NCBI GenBank assembly: GCA_028386065.3
Contig: JAKUCV010007507.1
Coordinates: forward strand, 6,447-70,446
DNA length: 64,000 bases
Source: Turnera subulata
Lineage: Eukaryota; Streptophyta; Magnoliopsida; Malpighiales; Passifloraceae
Reading direction: 5' to 3'
The notes beneath the pieces are model-generated. The model searched no databases, was not told the DNA's origin, and worked only from the letters and a program-made list of their open reading frames with translations. Position numbers and translations under genes: made by a program. Of the stretch, positions 48,233 through 62,483 are shown in pieces (the first letter of the stretch is position 1; each line of letters opens with the position of its first letter).

Positions 48233-51200
48233 ATGGCTGAGGATAAGGTGACAAAAATGTGTTCTTTCTCTACTGGGTTCCTTTGTTTTAAGTTTTTGGA
48301 GATGGGTTTTGGTTTTGGTTTTTTCATTTTTTTTGTTGCTCTTTGTTTGTTGGTTTTTGGTTCGGGTTCTGGTCTGTTGCTGTTTGCGTTGAATTTTGGG
48401 TGGGATTTTGTTTTTTGTTTTGTTTTGGGGCTGTTTCTGGTTTGGTAGCCGGCGATCTTAGCTTAAGGGAGCTGAAATGAGGCATTAGATTAGTTTTTGC
48501 GCTTTGTTTTTTCCTTGATCTAAGATCTGTCTATTTTCTTCCAGCCAAGAGATTGGCGTTTTCGTAAGAGCTTGATTTTTGGTTGTTTTTTCTTGTCTGT
48601 CTATTGTGTTTATCCTGATGACCCGATCTATTCTTCGAGCTCTCAGCTAAATGATTCTTCTGGTCGTCTTGGATTTTGGGTTTTCGTTATTTTGGGGTTT
48701 GATGAACGTTTGATCTAATTTTTCTAGCTGAGAGATTGTCATGTCTACAGATCTTACTTGCTTCCAAAGTTGGACCATTTGGGGTTATGGGGCTGAAGTC
48801 TGGGGGTTTCCTATTTTTTATATTTCTTACCTTTTCGATGTGAAATACCTTTCTTCTTGTTTAGTCTCTTTCTTGTCTTCTTTTTGCTACCTTGCTTGTT
48901 ATTTGTTATTTCCCCTTTAGTTCCGTTTACTAGATTCTTTAGCCGTTGTTACTTACAATGCTTTTCGTTCTATAAGTTGTTTGACATCATTTGTTTTATG
49001 GGTTTTACAGGAGATGACTGCCCGGATGGCTGATGGGAATGATCCGGTCACCGGCCACATCATTTCCACCACAATTGGGGGTAAAAATGGGGAACCCAAG
49101 CAGGTAGCCATTCTTCTCAAGGGCTTCTATTTGTTTACTTCTCTATCTTTATGGGTTCTGAAACCTGAAGCAGAATGTGGCCAATTACCAACTGTGCTGA
49201 CCAAGGCTTGTTTATGTTACCTTGCTTCTCACAGACCATAAGTTATATGGCAGAGCGTGTTGTTGGGACTGGGTCATTTGGTATTGTTTTCCAGGTAACT
49301 AGACGTGCTAGTTGGAAGCCATTGATATTCCTGTGCTTCTGCAGAATCTGACATGTTTCCTTTATTAGGCAAAGTGTTTGGAAACTGGGGAGACCGTGGC
49401 AATTAAGAAGGTTTTGCAAGACAGGAGATACAAGAACCGTGAACTGCAGCTAATGCGAGTGATGGATCATCCAAATGTTATTTCGTTGAAGCATTGTTTC
49501 TTTTCCACTACAAATAACAATGAACTATTTCTCAATTTGGTGATGGAGTATGTCCCTGAGAGCATGTACAGAGTTTTGAAGCATTACAGCAATGCAAAAC
49601 AGACAATGCCACTAATTTATGTGAAGCTTTACATGTACCAGGTGGGCTACTGGTGGTGGTTCTCTTCTGAATTGATTTGTTGCTTCATGTTCATTATAGC
49701 TATACTGATTAAGTTCATGCCTGTCAGATTTTTAGAGGACTGGCCTACATCCACACTGTTCCAGGAGTTTGTCATCGGGATTTGAAGCCTCAGAATCTCT
49801 TGGTATGCTTTTGCAACTTATTGTGGTATATGAAATGTTATGAGTCATTGTCTGACTCAATGATTCTATATTGGCAGGTGGATCCTCTTACGCACCAAGT
49901 TAAGCTTTGCGATTTTGGAAGTGCAAAAGTGTTGGTATGCCAGCTCTTCTCTTGGTTTCTACTGTCTTTTGTTCTTTTTTGTAACTGCTATTTCAATATT
50001 TTGTCACAAGAGAGCTTGCATGCTCGTCAGTATGGTTGTATGCTGTTTGTTACTTGACTTGAAGTGCACACATTAACCATTCCATTTTTAATTAGGTCAA
50101 AGGTGAAGCTAACATATCATACATATGCTCTCGGTTCTATCGGGCTCCAGAACTTATATTTGGTGCCACAGAGTATACAACCTCAATTGACATATGGTCA
50201 GCTGGTTGCGTGCTAGCTGAGCTGTTATTGGGCCAGGTTGGTGTCTTCTTATGGCTTTTAATAGGCTCCTTGTATTGTGTGCAGTTTAATCAGCCTATCA
50301 GTTATCTAAAACTTTAAAATTTTACAGCCCTTGTTTCCTGGAGAAAACGCAGTGGATCAGCTTGTGGAGATAATTAAGGTACCTTTTGCTTGCAGATGCT
50401 GGAATTAGGATGAACTTTATATGATGGAACTCAGCTTTTCACTTCTATTCTACAGGTTCTTGGGACACCAACTCGAGAAGAAATTCGCTGTATGAACCCC
50501 AATTACACTGATTTTAGGTTCCCACAGATAAAAGCACACCCTTGGCATAAGGTTTGCTTCCTATTATTTTTGTGTCACTTTAATTTCAGCTGTCACCTGT
50601 GTGGTCACATACAAGTATTTGTTGGTCTTGAGGTTCTCGTGATATTCTGGTTACTCCTTTTTTGTACGACAACTGTGATCACACTTAACTATGATTCTTA
50701 GCCAGTTAAATATTATTGGATTCAGGTTTTCCACAAAAGAATGCCTCCCGAGGCAATTGACCTTGCATCCAGACTGCTGCAATACTCCCCAAGTCTTCGT
50801 TGCACTGCGGTAAGTATCTTAGTTTATGCCATTCTAAGATAACTTACATGTCCTGAATCAATTTAGTTAAAGCTGCTGGCACATGAACTGCCCTTGCTTT
50901 TGTTTGGGCTTTTGAAGTGTTCTGTTTTCTTGTTACGTATTTCCTCTCATTTAGTGAGTAGTCGTATGTATTCCAGTCCAGGATTTTTCCAAATGTGTTC
51001 AAAAGGTCTTGCAGTAATAGGGCAATAACCCATTTGAAGCACCTTTCACGCCTCTTTTTATTCAACCGTTACAAAAGTTATCACCAAGACTCTTCCTTGT
51101 CCGCTGGTGTCTGAATTTTTTTTGTTTCACTTGTTACCAATGGCTTTTGTCCTTCTCTAACAAGAAAGATTTTTCCTATCACAGTTAGAAGCGTGTGCAC

Positions 51201-51505
51201 ATCCTTTCTTTGATGAACTCAGGGAACCCAATACTCGCCTACCGAATGGTCGCCCCTTGCCACCTCTTTTCAACTTCAAGCAGGAAGTATGTTTCTCAAC
51301 TCAGTTTTTTCTTTTAGCTTTGTTGTTTTGGGTTATTTATTTGGAGTATGACGTTGGCACTTTGTAGATGAATGTCTTCTAACTGAACTCTATCTTGTTT
51401 GGTTTGCAGTTAAACGGAGCCTCTCCTGAGCTAATCAACAGGTTGATACCAGATCATGTGAAGCGGCAAATGGGTCTCAATTTCTTGCATCTGGCTGGGT
51501 CATAA
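48233..51505 (+). CDS. BIN2: GSK3/shaggy-like kinase, clade II (BIN2 type)
   Basis: Twelve exons give 380 aa, the exact length of Arabidopsis BIN2: 48233-48247, 49011-49103, 49235-49294, 49369-49641, 49728-49802, 49878-49934, 50096-50236, 50328-50378, 50456-50551, 50726-50809, 51185-51286, 51410-51505. The first coding exon is only 15 nt (MAEDK) and is recovered by match to the BIN2 N-terminus; a 763-nt intron follows. Key residues: Lys69 (VAIKK), Asp165 (CHRDLKPQN), Asp184 (DFGSAK), Tyr200 in the activation loop ([12 protein letters not shown]), and the TREE motif at 261-264, which in BIN2 carries the dominant E263K lesion. BIN2-group kinases phosphorylate BZR/BES factors and repress brassinosteroid responses. 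Paralogues in the clade are too alike to exclude by eye, so the symbol means clade II. Confidence 0.95.
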
Positions 51506-53043
51506 GAGTAAGACAACCGTATATGAAGGTTACTCGGTTATTTTGAGATACAAAGGGGGGCATTATCTTTTTGTGTTTGATTATCATGGGGTCTGACCAG
51601 CAACATTTTCCACCCTACCAAGGCCGGGGCAAAGATCAAGCGGCTGGATGGCTGCACTTTCTTCATGTTTTCTCCACTTTTTTTCTCCGATACCTATGTC
51701 TTCTTTCCCCTTCCCAATGTGCTTTCTAATGTACATGTTTGATAGTAAAGATAGCCTGAAGTGGACTTATCAGGTAGCTGCTAGCCAGAGGTAAAGGCCG
51801 AGGAAGTGTTATCTAGAGCTAGGGAGGATGCTCCAAATAGAATTGGCCCAAGGAAAAGTTGGGTGGGGGGATAAGGTGTTGGGTGGTTGGGTTTGGTTTA
51901 CTCTGTGTTTACTACTAGTTTTTGGTGATTTGTGGTGGCTGACTTAAAAAAATGCAGACAATTGTTATCGCTCGCTGTTTGTGCAAAGTATCTTTATTGC
52001 GTTCTCTTGTACCAGTACTTGTTACAGCCTTCTTTTTCTGGGTTTACATTTAACTATCATTCTAATATTAGCAAAGCCTATCTGAAAAGTGAAAAATTGT
52101 TCATGTTTCATTTTCTGTTGGATTGGCTCGACTGATTTGGCCAGTTGAATATGCTCCTGCTGTAGATGCCTAGATCAATTCATCTACAATCATTTTTGCT
52201 GTATAGATTGCAAGAATCTCAGTTTGCATGAAACTGTCGCTCCTTGTCTTTCAAGAAGGGGTGATTTACGAAGGTCAATATATGAGCTGCTTTCCACAAG
52301 CTAGATGTTTTTTGGAAAATGCGCGTAAATATGGATGAGAATGGACTTTGGATTCCCGTCTTGGCTCCTACTAATTGACGGCGAGTTCCTGGGAAGTACA
52401 AAACTTGCCGGCCACCAAAGCTCCGGTCATGGAAATTTGGGCAAAGGTGACTTTTGGCTCCAGCGGTATCATTATGCACTTGAAATCGACATTTTCACCT
52501 GCTGGGTTTAACTTTTAGCCGTTGATTAATAGGAAGGGCGACGACAAAGAAGGTTTAAGCGGTCAAAAAGCAATCAATTGTGATGAATATATTACAGGTG
52601 GGGTGACACTGAAAGGCAATTAATTAATTAATGCATGTTCAAGTGGGTAAGACAAGGGAACCATCTCTGTCATGCCCGAATCTCGAAGTGTTTCTAAAAA
52701 CACTCTGGTAACCCATTTTCCTGGTCTTAAGATTATCAATCAAAAGAATAAAGAATTGGAGATATGACTAGTTCTAACTTTTGTATGCACTATACAAATT
52801 TATCCTTCCCCGAGGCAATGAAAGAAGATTCCAAATTTAGCAGTCATAAGAAATCAAAAAGCAACAGCAGCAGGTATTGACTTTTGAAGGGCTGGAAAAA
52901 GAAAAAGAAAATGCAATCAAAATTCTACCTTTCACATTACCGCTAGTGGGTTGTCTGTCAGACAATCTGGGCAGTCTCAGAAAAGCCGTGAAAATCTAGT
53001 CTTTTGTTGCTGTTTGGTTGCTTTTCTTTTTTCCTTTTTTGCA
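51506..53043. other. Spacer and GSK3 3' UTR
   Basis: The first few hundred bases are probably 3' UTR. Nothing else recognised. Confidence 0.6.
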
Positions 53044-56000
53044 ATGGCTACTTTGCTCCTCTTTTTCTTGTCCTGGGTGCACGTCACTTTGGCCTCTGAT
53101 AGCCTACTTTCTCCAAAAGGCGTCAACTATGAAGGTGACCACCAGTCCACCACAACAAATTGTCCTGGCATTGCGTTTTTCATGTTTGCTGATATTATTG
53201 GTTATAAACTACTAAATCTCTTTGTTTCCTTTTTTCTTTTTGGTGGGTGAAAAAAAATCAGTGGCGGCATTGATGGCAGTGAAAAGAGAAATGAGAGATG
53301 CTTTGGGTGTGATGGAGGGTTGGGATTTGAACTCAGTTGATCCTTGCACTTGGAACATGGTTGGCTGCTCCGTTGAAGGCTTTGTTATTTCCCTGTAAGT
53401 AGTAGTAGGACAAGCTTCTGTGTCTCCCCATATTTTTGCAAGCTACTGTTTAAATGCCACCAACCCAGAGATACTGTGTGCATGTTAGTGAAATGGCAAG
53501 TATGCAATTATCTGGGACGCTGTCGCCGAGCATTGGGAATTTGAGTCACCTAAGGACAATGTAAGCTGCTATCACTTGACTCTTGGATTGCATTTTTTAT
53601 TGTTTTCCTTCTGTTTTGCCCTTTGGAGTCATGAGGGCAATGCAGCTGTATTTTTTTTCTATGGCAAACATCGCATAAATGAGTTAGATAGTCAAAAGGA
53701 TTGTATCAGTTTACTAAGCAAATCCAATAGCCTCATGACATGAATGTAACAAGATTAGGTCTTGGCATGCATCAATTTGTTGATGATGGTAATGTAAACT
53801 GGCAGGTTATTACAGAACAATGAGTTGTCTGGTCCTATCCCAGCAGAGATAGGAACGCTTTCAGAGCTCCAAACGCTTGACCTCTCGGGCAATCAATTAG
53901 GTGGAGGTATTCCGGCTTCTTTGGGATTGCTGACCCATCTAAGTTACTTGTGAGTTTGACTTGAACTTTACATATGATGTCTCCTTCTCCTGTTGGTGCC
54001 AGTATTTTGTTTCTTGTTATTACTCTGTGTTTAGAACCTCCTAACCAGCAAGCTATTTCAGGAAGCTGAGCAGAAACAAGTTATCTGGACAGATACCTAG
54101 GCTGGTTGCCAATCTTACTGGACTATCATACTTGTATGTGTTACATTGCACGCCAGCAACGTTTCATTTTTCTCATTCACTCTAAGTCAAATGTCTAATC
54201 TTGTTCTTACCAATACCATGCAGGGATTTGTCGTTTAATAACCTCAGTGGTCCAAAACCAAAAATACTAGCTAAAGACTACAGGTACAATTCTTGTTGGA
54301 GCTGCCACTGTTTCCCGTTCAGTAGTCTACTACAATTTAAGAGAGATGGATTAGTGCAGCACTTAAATCCATGCTAATGTAGTTTCATTCTCCCAAGTAT
54401 TTTTAAAGAGCAAAAAGCATAGGAGTTTGATGCAGTGGAGATTTTGCTGAGACTTGAAAAACGAACTTCTTGGATCAGAAAGTTGTTTTCTTAATTACAT
54501 TCTTCATTTAGCTTGCATGATTTTTATGTTCATGGAAAGATTATGTTCAGGAACTACATTTTTCTTTCTCATCTTGTTTTAGCCATTGAAGGTGTTCATC
54601 TTTTATTGTAGAGTTGCAGGGAATAACTTTCTCTGTACTTCCTCCGCCGCAGAAATTTGCAATAATACCTTAAGTCCGGTGAATGGTAAATGCCCTTTGC
54701 TAGTTGAGCAGTTCTACCAGTTCTACCACAGATGCCTTGTTTTACCTGCTTGACAATAAGTTGCTGATGTGTTGATTGCAGAAACTGCTCCATCCCAGGA
54801 CGGGGGCAATCACCGTAGATGGGTGCTTTCTATCACAATAGGTATCAGTTGCACATTTGTGGTTTCTGTGATGCTGCTTGTTTGTTGGGTGCATTGGTAC
54901 AGATCTCATCTACTCTTCACTTCATATGGTACTTATCGAACTACACTCTCTCTTTTACTTATTTTTCTTCAAACTCAGTAGGTAGAGGTGAACGGCTTTA
55001 TCTGAAATATGACGATTTCTATTTGCAGTGCAGCAAGATTACGAATTCAATATTGGCCATTTGAAGAGATTCTCATATCGCGAATTGCAAAACGCCACGA
55101 GTAACTTTAGTCCCAAAAACATACTAGGCCATGGTGGATTTGGGGTGGTTTATAAAGGATGTCTTCCTAATAAGACCTTGGTGGCGGTGAAAAGGCTTAG
55201 AGATCCAAATTACACAGGAGAAGTGCAGTTTCAAACTGAAGTTGAGATGATTGGCTTGGCAGTGCATCGAAACCTCTTGCGGTTATATGGATTTTGTATG
55301 ACACCTGATGAGAGGTTACTCGTCTATCCTTACATGCCTAATGGCAGTGTTGCTGACCGCCTAAGAGGTTAGTCTCATTCCGGTTCTTGAATTTTTCTCT
55401 CCTTTTGTTTTTGATATGAAAAGGGAAAAATTAAAACTTTGTCAGAGTTTTATAATTGAGCACATTTACATCTACCGTTCAATCCAGGCTTTTTCTTTCT
55501 TTTTTCCCCTTTGAAACTGAATTTTTCTCTTTCAAATGCTTAAAATCTATTTTAGGGTAATGAGAAGCTTTAAAATTTTCTCCTATCCTAGAGGTCATGT
55601 TGAAACTTTTGCCTAGTTTAGTTTAAGCATTTAGGACTAAAAGTATGGGATATGCTTTCATGAACTTGATAATCCTCAATATTCTTAGGGTTTCTTCATT
55701 TCTGATACATCGTTGGCTCAATCCTTTTTATCAGAGACTTGTCGAGAAAAGCCGTCTTTAGATTGGAACAGACGGATCCGGATTGCTCTTGGCACTTCCC
55801 GCGGACTTTTATACTTGCATGAACAATGCAATCCAAAAATAATTCACAGGGATGTCAAAGCTGCAAATATTTTGCTTGACGAAGGTTTTGAAGCTGTTGT
55901 TGGAGACTTTGGCCTAGCTAAGTTGTTAGACCGTAGAGATTCTCATGTCACCACCGCAGTTCGGGGAACTATAGGACACATTGCCCCTGAGTATCTTTCA

Positions 56001-56869
56001 ACAGGACAGTCATCTGAGAAAACTGATGTCTTTGGGTTTGGCATACTGCTGTTAGAACTGATAACAGGACAAAAGGCATTAGATGCTGGAAATGGTCAGG
56101 TCCAAAAAGGAATGATTCTTGACTGGGTAAGTTCTTTCTACCTATACTTCTTTGCAATAGGATTGGCATTGCATTATTGATGCCTTTACAACTTAATGTG
56201 AAGTACAGAAGGAAAATCCATAGGTGCCTTTAAACAAGTAAAACTGAACCATGTCAATAGTCAGTTTCTTTTCAATTTGGACATGGCTGTTAGCTTCCAA
56301 GACAGCTATAATTTCATACCATGTCTTACTATAATGTGTTTCAAACTGTGTAGAGAATCGTCTCCAGCTTAAATGGGAAATTATGCTACAACATTCTGTC
56401 ATTTCCAACTTCTTTCCTCATAAGTGCATTCCTTATATTTGATTAATCTTACTTCCATTTAAGAGAACCACATTTCCATGTCAGAATTAACCATATGTTT
56501 CTACTCTTCGGCTTCTGGTACACATATGTAAGTAGTGGCTAAATTATGCAGGTTAGAACCTTGCATGAAGAAAAGAGATTGGAAGTGCTAGTGGACAGGG
56601 ATCTGAAAGGATGCTTCGATGCACAAGAGCTAGAAAGAGCAGTGGAATTGGCTTTGCAGTGTACCCAGCCACATCCTAACCTCAGACCAAAGATGTCAGA
56701 AGTGTTGAAAGTCCTGGAAGGTCTTGTAGGGCAGTCCGCTAGTGAGGATGCGCAAGCCGGGCCGACTGTTTGTGAACCAAGACCTTTCAGTTTCTCTAGG
56801 CATTGCAGTGAAGTCCATGAAGAATCTTCATTCATCATAGAAGCCATGGAGCTATCTGGACCTCGCTGA
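53044..56869 (+). CDS. LRR receptor-like Ser/Thr kinase, subfamily LRR-II (At5g45780 type)
   Basis: Eleven exons give 613 aa: 53044-53134, 53262-53394, 53489-53560, 53806-53949, 54062-54133, 54224-54283, 54612-54685, 54782-54928, 55029-55367, 55735-56126, 56552-56869. A signal peptide (to about residue 17) is followed by an LRR N-cap ([16 protein letters not shown]), then about five LRRs encoded by 72-nt-type exons, the usual LRR-II gene structure. One membrane segment lies at about 230-250. The kinase is an RD type: GHGGFG loop, Lys319, Asp417 ([10 protein letters not shown]), Asp435 (DFG). The C-terminus [12 protein letters not shown] matches At5g45780, one of the LRR-II co-receptor kinases (SERK/NIK/CIK relatives). 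It probably sits in the plasma membrane as a partner of larger LRR receptors; ligand unknown. Confidence 0.96.
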
Positions 56870-59800
56870 CACAAGTATGGTTATCTCTAACTGAATTCAA
56901 CTGTAAATAAGTTTCTTGTCCTTTTTCTTTCTTTTTCAAGGATGGAAGGCTATTCAGGTAGAAATTAGAAGGAAGGTATATTTTTTGCCCGCGGATGTTG
57001 AGATTAGTAGGATCAAAGACAGACTGGCTGGTTGAAGCAGAGCTGTTGAAACCTGTTGTACATTTACGTGCTGCTTCACACTCAATTTTGTACGTTTAGA
57101 GTTTTCCACTCTGTATTTGATGTTTAATTAAGAGTCTTCAACTCTTTTTTACGAATTTAATATGCAAAAGCCTGAAGCATGCAACCATGAATTTCATCAT
57201 CTTCTCCATTTGGCACGCATGTTACTGCTAATGATTGTGGTTTGACTACTCTAGCATGTGCAAATCCTCAATGGAAGCAGAATTAGTGTCATAGTTAGAG
57301 CATTTTTGGTTTTAAAAAATGTAAAAAGATATACAGCCTGCCTATTGCAATAACATGTTGGAACCCCTCTCCCCTTTTCTTCTTTTCAATTAATCATTGA
57401 GCAAAAGGGCTCTCTATTAGTGGTTCCACTCCACAAGTTGTATTATGGTGATCACTGCTCTGCATGAAAGCACAGTATTTTGGATTTGTCAATTGAGTGG
57501 GAAATTTTAGACAAGAGGATAAACTTCCTCCCTGTTGGGCCCCTGGAAAATCTTATCCCAAGTATCCTAGGCCCCATTGTTAGCATGGTTTCTTAGTTTT
57601 CCTTTCTTAGTATTACAGTTGTTTGATTGTCCAATAAGCTATAAAATTTAAGTGATGTCACCACGATATTGAGTTATGAAATTAATCCTCTTACAAGTGC
57701 TGATACTGGATTGGAAACCAAAAAAAGATCATACCCATGTTTCATCTGGAAAATATAGAATAAAATTTCACCATATGGTTTTCTTGTCCTTTTTTCTTGA
57801 TGGAACATAGTTTTCAAAAGAAACAAATGGTTATTACATCCATTATTTGCAGGAGGTTAGCACTCCACATGCCATCTACAAATTGGCTGTAAGGCCCATA
57901 GTTTTCTTTCCCCCTCAAAATCAAAGGCTGTTTACGTGTACAACCTGGCTGACACTTACTAAAGGCCCACCAGTCCTAATCTGATTATTATTTTTTTTTG
58001 GTATATACATACAGAAAGTTGTTTTCTGGGGGAGTCGTTTTGATTAGGATTCACACATTGAATATGCAAATTGCAGAGCTTGTGGGCAAAAGAACCAGAA
58101 TATTTTGTGATTGAAGAGGGAGAGAGAAGAATCCATTGTTTTTGAATTTGGATACACCTACAGATTGTGACCTCTAACGCCCCATTACCAAAGGGGGAAT
58201 TGGTTGAAAATATGATACAATTGCGGTGCCTTTCTAAACACTTCTTCTAGTTGATTTCGAATCGATTAATTCCACTTCTACCCGAAACATACAAAATTAG
58301 AGCTTAAGTCTTTAACTGAACCATCAACCTTGCAATCTTCTTTCCAGTTAGAGTATTAATTACTGGAATTTTGGTTACTACCAATATCCCACAATGTTCT
58401 TTACACACACAACGTTGCGTGTTTTGGCAAATTTCTTGTCATCGAAATTCTATTTTTTCAGGTGCAAGTATGGAAGCATAATTCTTTTTTTCTAGTGATG
58501 ACGTGGTTGTGAATGGTGTTAATTGGCAAGAAAAGAATGGGATTCACTAATGAAAAAGGAAAAGAAGAAAACCATGAGTGCTGCCGACTGGCAAGGAAAA
58601 GATTCCCAATATTAATTTAATCTCAAGAAAGCCTGGATCCGAACCCGATAGTTATTGGTTGGACATTTAAAATTTGTTTTTGGGATTGAAATAAAAAATT
58701 ATTAAATACAGCATGAAAATATCTCTAAAAAATACTGACCATTCAAAAATAATAAACAATAATACAGATTACAAAACACTTTTTTTAACATAATATATCA
58801 TATATACAGAACAGACCTACGTCACAATTCTTACTTTTCTTTTAAGACATCATCGTAGAAAGGACAAAGTGAGCAACATTATCAAACCTAGTACTCTGCC
58901 ACGCGTTTGGTAAAACAGAATTAAAACAAAATTACTTTAAAGGCGTTGTTTGCAACGTGATTAAACTATTTTCATATTTTGTTTTTTTTTCTAGAATGGA
59001 TTAAACTATTTTTCTAGGAAATATTACGCTAGTAAATTACCCTTACTGAAACCAAAAAAAAAAAAAAGAATCACTTGGATCTTGTTTTACTAGTAACGGA
59101 TTTAATTGATTTGTTAATTAAGGAGAAAAGGTGAAACTGAGGAGGAGCCAGGGGGTTACGATTGTTTTATTGATACATACAATGCAAATAAGTAACACAC
59201 ATATAAAAGTATTTCTCAAAAAAAAAACTTAAAAGAAAAGTAACACATATGTTATTAATTTGTATAGATGTTTTGAGAATAACATATGACATATTGTAGT
59301 ATATAATGGCCCAAAATACTTGTATATAAAACGTTTTACAGACTCATAACATAATACCAAAATACTTATATTAGAAATAATACAGGAAATAAAAGAGAAG
59401 AAAAGAAAGAAGCAAAAAGAAATGCAATACACCATCTTTTAGATATTGATAAAAAGAGATTGAATGAAACCATTGACCTTCTCTTATTTGAATCAATCTC
59501 TTGAGATTCTTGTTTTGGGAAAGAAAAATCTCTTGAAGATTCTAATTTGCTTACCATCCCGCTTTGCTCTAAATGGAAGTTAATTAAATATTCCTTATCC
59601 CTTCTCCTCCCGTCTCATTCGTTATCCATCTTTTACCAAATTGGAAGTTTAAAATATGAATTATGAAGGGACAGAAAACATACATCCAATGATCATTCTT
59701 TGCGTGTGTGTACAAAGGTGGCATATCAAGAAAGGTGACGCAGCCGGCCTTTCCCCAGTTGGCCACCAATCAAAAAAAATAATTAGTACTAATTACACTG

Positions 59801-60462
59801 TTTCTATATATTAATACCACAATTGATTTTGTTAATTAATATTCATTCCCTCAATCCTTTCTCCTTCCCCCTTCACTAGCTGGTCATTCCTTTTTCAGTG
59901 TCTCCCCCAGTTTAGTATTATCTCCTCGTAACTAAAAAACAGACACAAACACAAAGACATCAGCAAGAAAAAAACGTTGTAGAGTGTATAACCTTAAAAG
60001 ATAGCATTTGGGTATTTCTGGTTCGTTTCTTTTTCTTTTCTCTCTCTTTTTTCTGGTGTAATAAATGGTTGAAGTAAACGCTCAACGTTGAGAGTTGATT
60101 GGAGCACTAATGCGTGAATCGGAAGTTATAATGGGGTAGGTGAAGACCTGCTGGGTCTTTAGTTTTTTCTCCAAAGTTACCGTCTTTTTTTCGTCTTCCT
60201 TGAGTTTACTTGCATGTTGGTCCTGGTCAATCTTCTGGGTTGTTTTTATTGTGTGATGACTTTGATTCTTAAGGGTAGACTTGGTTGCTTTGATTGAAAG
60301 GTTTTGATTTTTTTGATTGTGGGTTTGGTTTATGGTCTGTTTTTCAAGCAGATAAGTAATGCTGGTTTTGTGGGATAGCTGATATTTTGTTGTATATGAT
60401 TGCACAGGCGGTGACTGTTTCTGAGAAGTATTGAAGCGATTGGAGGTTATTTTGATAGAGAT
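56870..60462. other. Intergenic region
   Basis: Receptor-kinase 3' UTR, then AT-rich spacer. From about 59930 the sequence looks like leader of the RING-CH gene; a CAG at about 60409 may end a 5'-UTR intron. No other gene recognised. Confidence 0.6.
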
Positions 60463-62483
60463 ATGGAGCAAGACAAACGTGGAACTGATGAAAATTTAGG
60501 TCAAGTTAATCCGGGGAGAAGTAGTGGTTCTAATGGAAATTCAACCAATTTGGATGATGGGGTTCTGCCTGATTCAGGTATTGTGTTACATTCAGGCAAG
60601 AAAGTGAGTTCTGGAGGAGATAGTGCGGTTTTGGATGTAAATAATGATAGATTGCGGTCGAGCAAGAGGGTGGTGAATCAGGATGGGCAACAAGTTTGTG
60701 AGCCGTCAAATGAAGGAACTAGTGGGACTTCAGGTAGTGCAGCTAATGAGGTTGTCATTGTGATAAATTCAGGGGAGATTGTTGGTGATAATCAAGAAAC
60801 TAAGAATGTAGGAGTAAATATACAGGGATTGAGGTCAAATGGGGGTGTGAGGGATCAGGAAATGCAAGATAGCGAGGTGCTAGATCAGGTTGCAATTTCA
60901 ATAAATTCACAAGAGAATGTGGATATGATTGGAGGGAATGGACAACTTGAGGTGAAGAATAAAGAACTGGAAACGGTGAATCAGTCAAAGACAAAGGTCT
61001 CCAAAGAGGAAAAGCCATCATCTGTTGTTGATGTAAAATGTGGTGGAGGAACAGGGTTTAAGGATGATTGGGATGGAGAAAAAGTTTGCAGAATTTGTCA
61101 CTTGAGCTCCGATGCGTTACATGACTCCGGTTCTGCGGATAAGAATGAGAGTTCTGCTACAATGGATTTAATTCAGCTTGGTTGTGGATGTAAAGATGAG
61201 CTCGGTATTGCACATGCTAGTTGCGCTGAGGCTTGGTTTAAGCTAAAAGGAAACAGGTAAAGGCTTCCTCTTTGCATTAGGTGAAGAAGTTTCACATCAT
61301 TTGAATCTTCATTGGCTCATCTGATTGTCTCTTGTTTTATATCACCTTTGCTGTTCTGCCTTTCATTTTGTTTCTCATAAATTTTGGATTTCATGTGAAA
61401 TTCAAGAAATATTATGGGGATTATCTGATGATATAGAATGAAGTTGTAACTTTGACCATCTTTCAATGCATCCTAATTCCTACGCCATTGCTCATGGTTT
61501 GCTGCAAACAAACTTTTTGCCATGGACCTTGATATTTTATGCAACTGACAGACAATTGGACTCTTCTTTATAGGTTACATGTTTCCTGCTGCCCTGTTAT
61601 ATTTCTTTTCCCTTGATTCTTAGCCACAATTCAAAACATATTTGTTAATAGTTTTGCAATAGGTTTTCCTGAAGTCTCTGTATCAAATTATCTTGTTTCT
61701 ATGATTCATTTCATGAAAATCAAACAAAATATATGATTGGTGTTTCATGGCATAAGTTGGGGAACTGATAAAGTTAACAATTTTTCCAAGGTTATACCTT
61801 TAAAATGTTAAAGGGTGCAAACATATGTCGACCTTGGAAATCAGATGCTGCCTCTGTTCTCGTGATGGTTGATTTATTATTACATTAAGAGTATCCTGTT
61901 AATGCAGTTTTTATGCACTTACAAGAACATCTTGATTTCTAGTAACCATCATATTACACAGCTTTTATCCTCTAGAGCCTCCTACTTGCATTGCACCTAG
62001 TAAAACCAGCATTAGGCCATGACTATGTGGTTTCCTTTTTATTTCATGTCCTCAATACTTCCACCGTACTTCTTTTCTCTGTTTCTTATTTCCCTTTGAA
62101 GTCAAATAACGAACTTTCTAAGATCATCAATTCAAAAAGTAAAATAAAATTATGATTTTCATTGCCACATTCACTGAAATCACTGAATAAATTCATGGAC
62201 TTTTATGAATCAATCCGTCGAGAATACATAACTCACTTGGATGTGATGTTTTTCTGTTCGATGCAGGATCTGTGAAATTTGTGGAATGACAGCTGATAAT
62301 ATTACATATATTGGAGATAATAGATTCTTTGAGAGGAGATTTATTAACATTGGCAATGGTGGTAATGGACCTTCAGATGGAGGGACAGGATGTTGGGGGG
62401 GACAACCATTTTGTAACTTACTGATGGCATTGTTGGTGATAGCTTTTGTACTTCCATGGTTCTTCCGGGTAAATATGTTTTAG
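60463..62483 (+). CDS. RING-CH (RINGv) zinc-finger protein, tail-anchored
   Basis: Two exons, 60463-61256 and 62267-62483, give 336 aa; a 1.0-kb intron splits the finger. Residues 1 to about 200 are Ser/Gly/Asn-rich, polar and probably disordered. The C4HC3 finger starts with VCRICHL (about residue 209), continues with GCGCKDELGIAHASCAEAWF and ends RICEICG. One hydrophobic segment closes the protein (FCNLLMALLVIAFVLPWFF), so the finger should face the cytosol from a membrane. RING-CH proteins act as membrane E3 ubiquitin ligases; most animal MARCH proteins have two segments, this plant group one. The stop follows immediately in RVNMF. Targets unknown. Confidence 0.93.
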
